A stretch of 14,417 nucleotides of DNA. It comes from Dictyocoela muelleri (lineage: Eukaryota; Microsporidia). The stretch spans positions 1-14,417 of the forward strand of contig SDVU01000361.1 in NCBI GenBank assembly GCA_016256075.1. The letters run 5' to 3'. The notes below the pieces were generated by a model. That model was not told where the DNA came from. It made no database searches and saw only the letters and a program-made list of their open reading frames with translations. This document shows positions 14,314 through 14,417 of the stretch, piece after piece; position 1 is the stretch's first letter, and every line of letters starts with the position of its first letter. A program made the position numbers and the translations under genes.

Positions 14314-14417
14314 GGCCAGATAGCTCAGTGCTTAACACTCTTGAATGTAAAATTTAAGTATCGTGGTTTGAATCCCGCTGACGTCACTCTTTAATAAATA
14401 ATGAGGGAATGACATTA
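14314..14417 (+). mobile_element. tRNA-derived SINE, copy 10 (cut by window edge)
   Basis: The head GGCCAGATAGCTCAGTGC is followed by ACTCTTGAATGTAAAATTT, box B GGTTTGAATCC, then CCGCTGACGTCACTC and GAGGGAATGACATTA at the window edge. It is close to the head of copy 1. The body lies beyond the window. Confidence 0.82.

Overview
The window looks like nuclear DNA of a microsporidium or a close relative, from an AT-rich, repeat-swollen genome rather than a compact one. Four points support this. It holds a short eukaryotic ribosomal protein L19, an ER-type Hsp70 and an mRNA cap methyltransferase. Each gene has a CCC- or GGGCC-type signal within a few bases of its start codon, the signal described upstream of microsporidian genes. 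The L19 gene appears to have a tiny intron at its very start, the usual place for introns in microsporidian ribosomal protein genes. Intergenic DNA is very AT-rich. The assignment is inference from gene content; no species can be named.

Layout. Position 1-1117 is a graveyard of tRNA-headed SINE copies on the minus strand. RPL19 lies at 1390-1902 (minus). After an AT-rich spacer come a full SINE copy (2652-3100, plus) and a decayed one (3380-3531). The cap guanine-N7 methyltransferase is at 4048-5796 (plus), followed 84 bp later by another full SINE with a clean target-site duplication. Position 6448-7313 holds two more SINE copies. Position 7314-8831 is a broken pogo/Tigger-type (CENP-B-like) DNA transposon. 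A 77-residue zinc-finger protein resembling Sgf11 of the SAGA deubiquitinase module lies at 9000-9233 (minus). A worn SINE follows, then an ER-lumen Hsp70 (BiP/Kar2) at 10003-12054 (minus). From 12055 onward there is no gene, but there are a 218-bp TA-flanked MITE (12661-12878) and a roughly 1.07-kb TTAA-flanked element (13038-14111) that encloses two further large inverted repeats. The window ends in the head of another SINE.

The four genes are unrelated housekeeping genes (translation, mRNA capping, chromatin/transcription, ER folding) and do not form an operon or pathway. The most distinctive content is (1) the apparent 18-nt intron that splits the RPL19 start codon, (2) a dense tRNA-derived SINE family of about 450 bp with at least ten copies in 14.4 kb, (3) the probable Sgf11, and (4) nested inverted-repeat elements at the right end. 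No new multi-gene system is evident.
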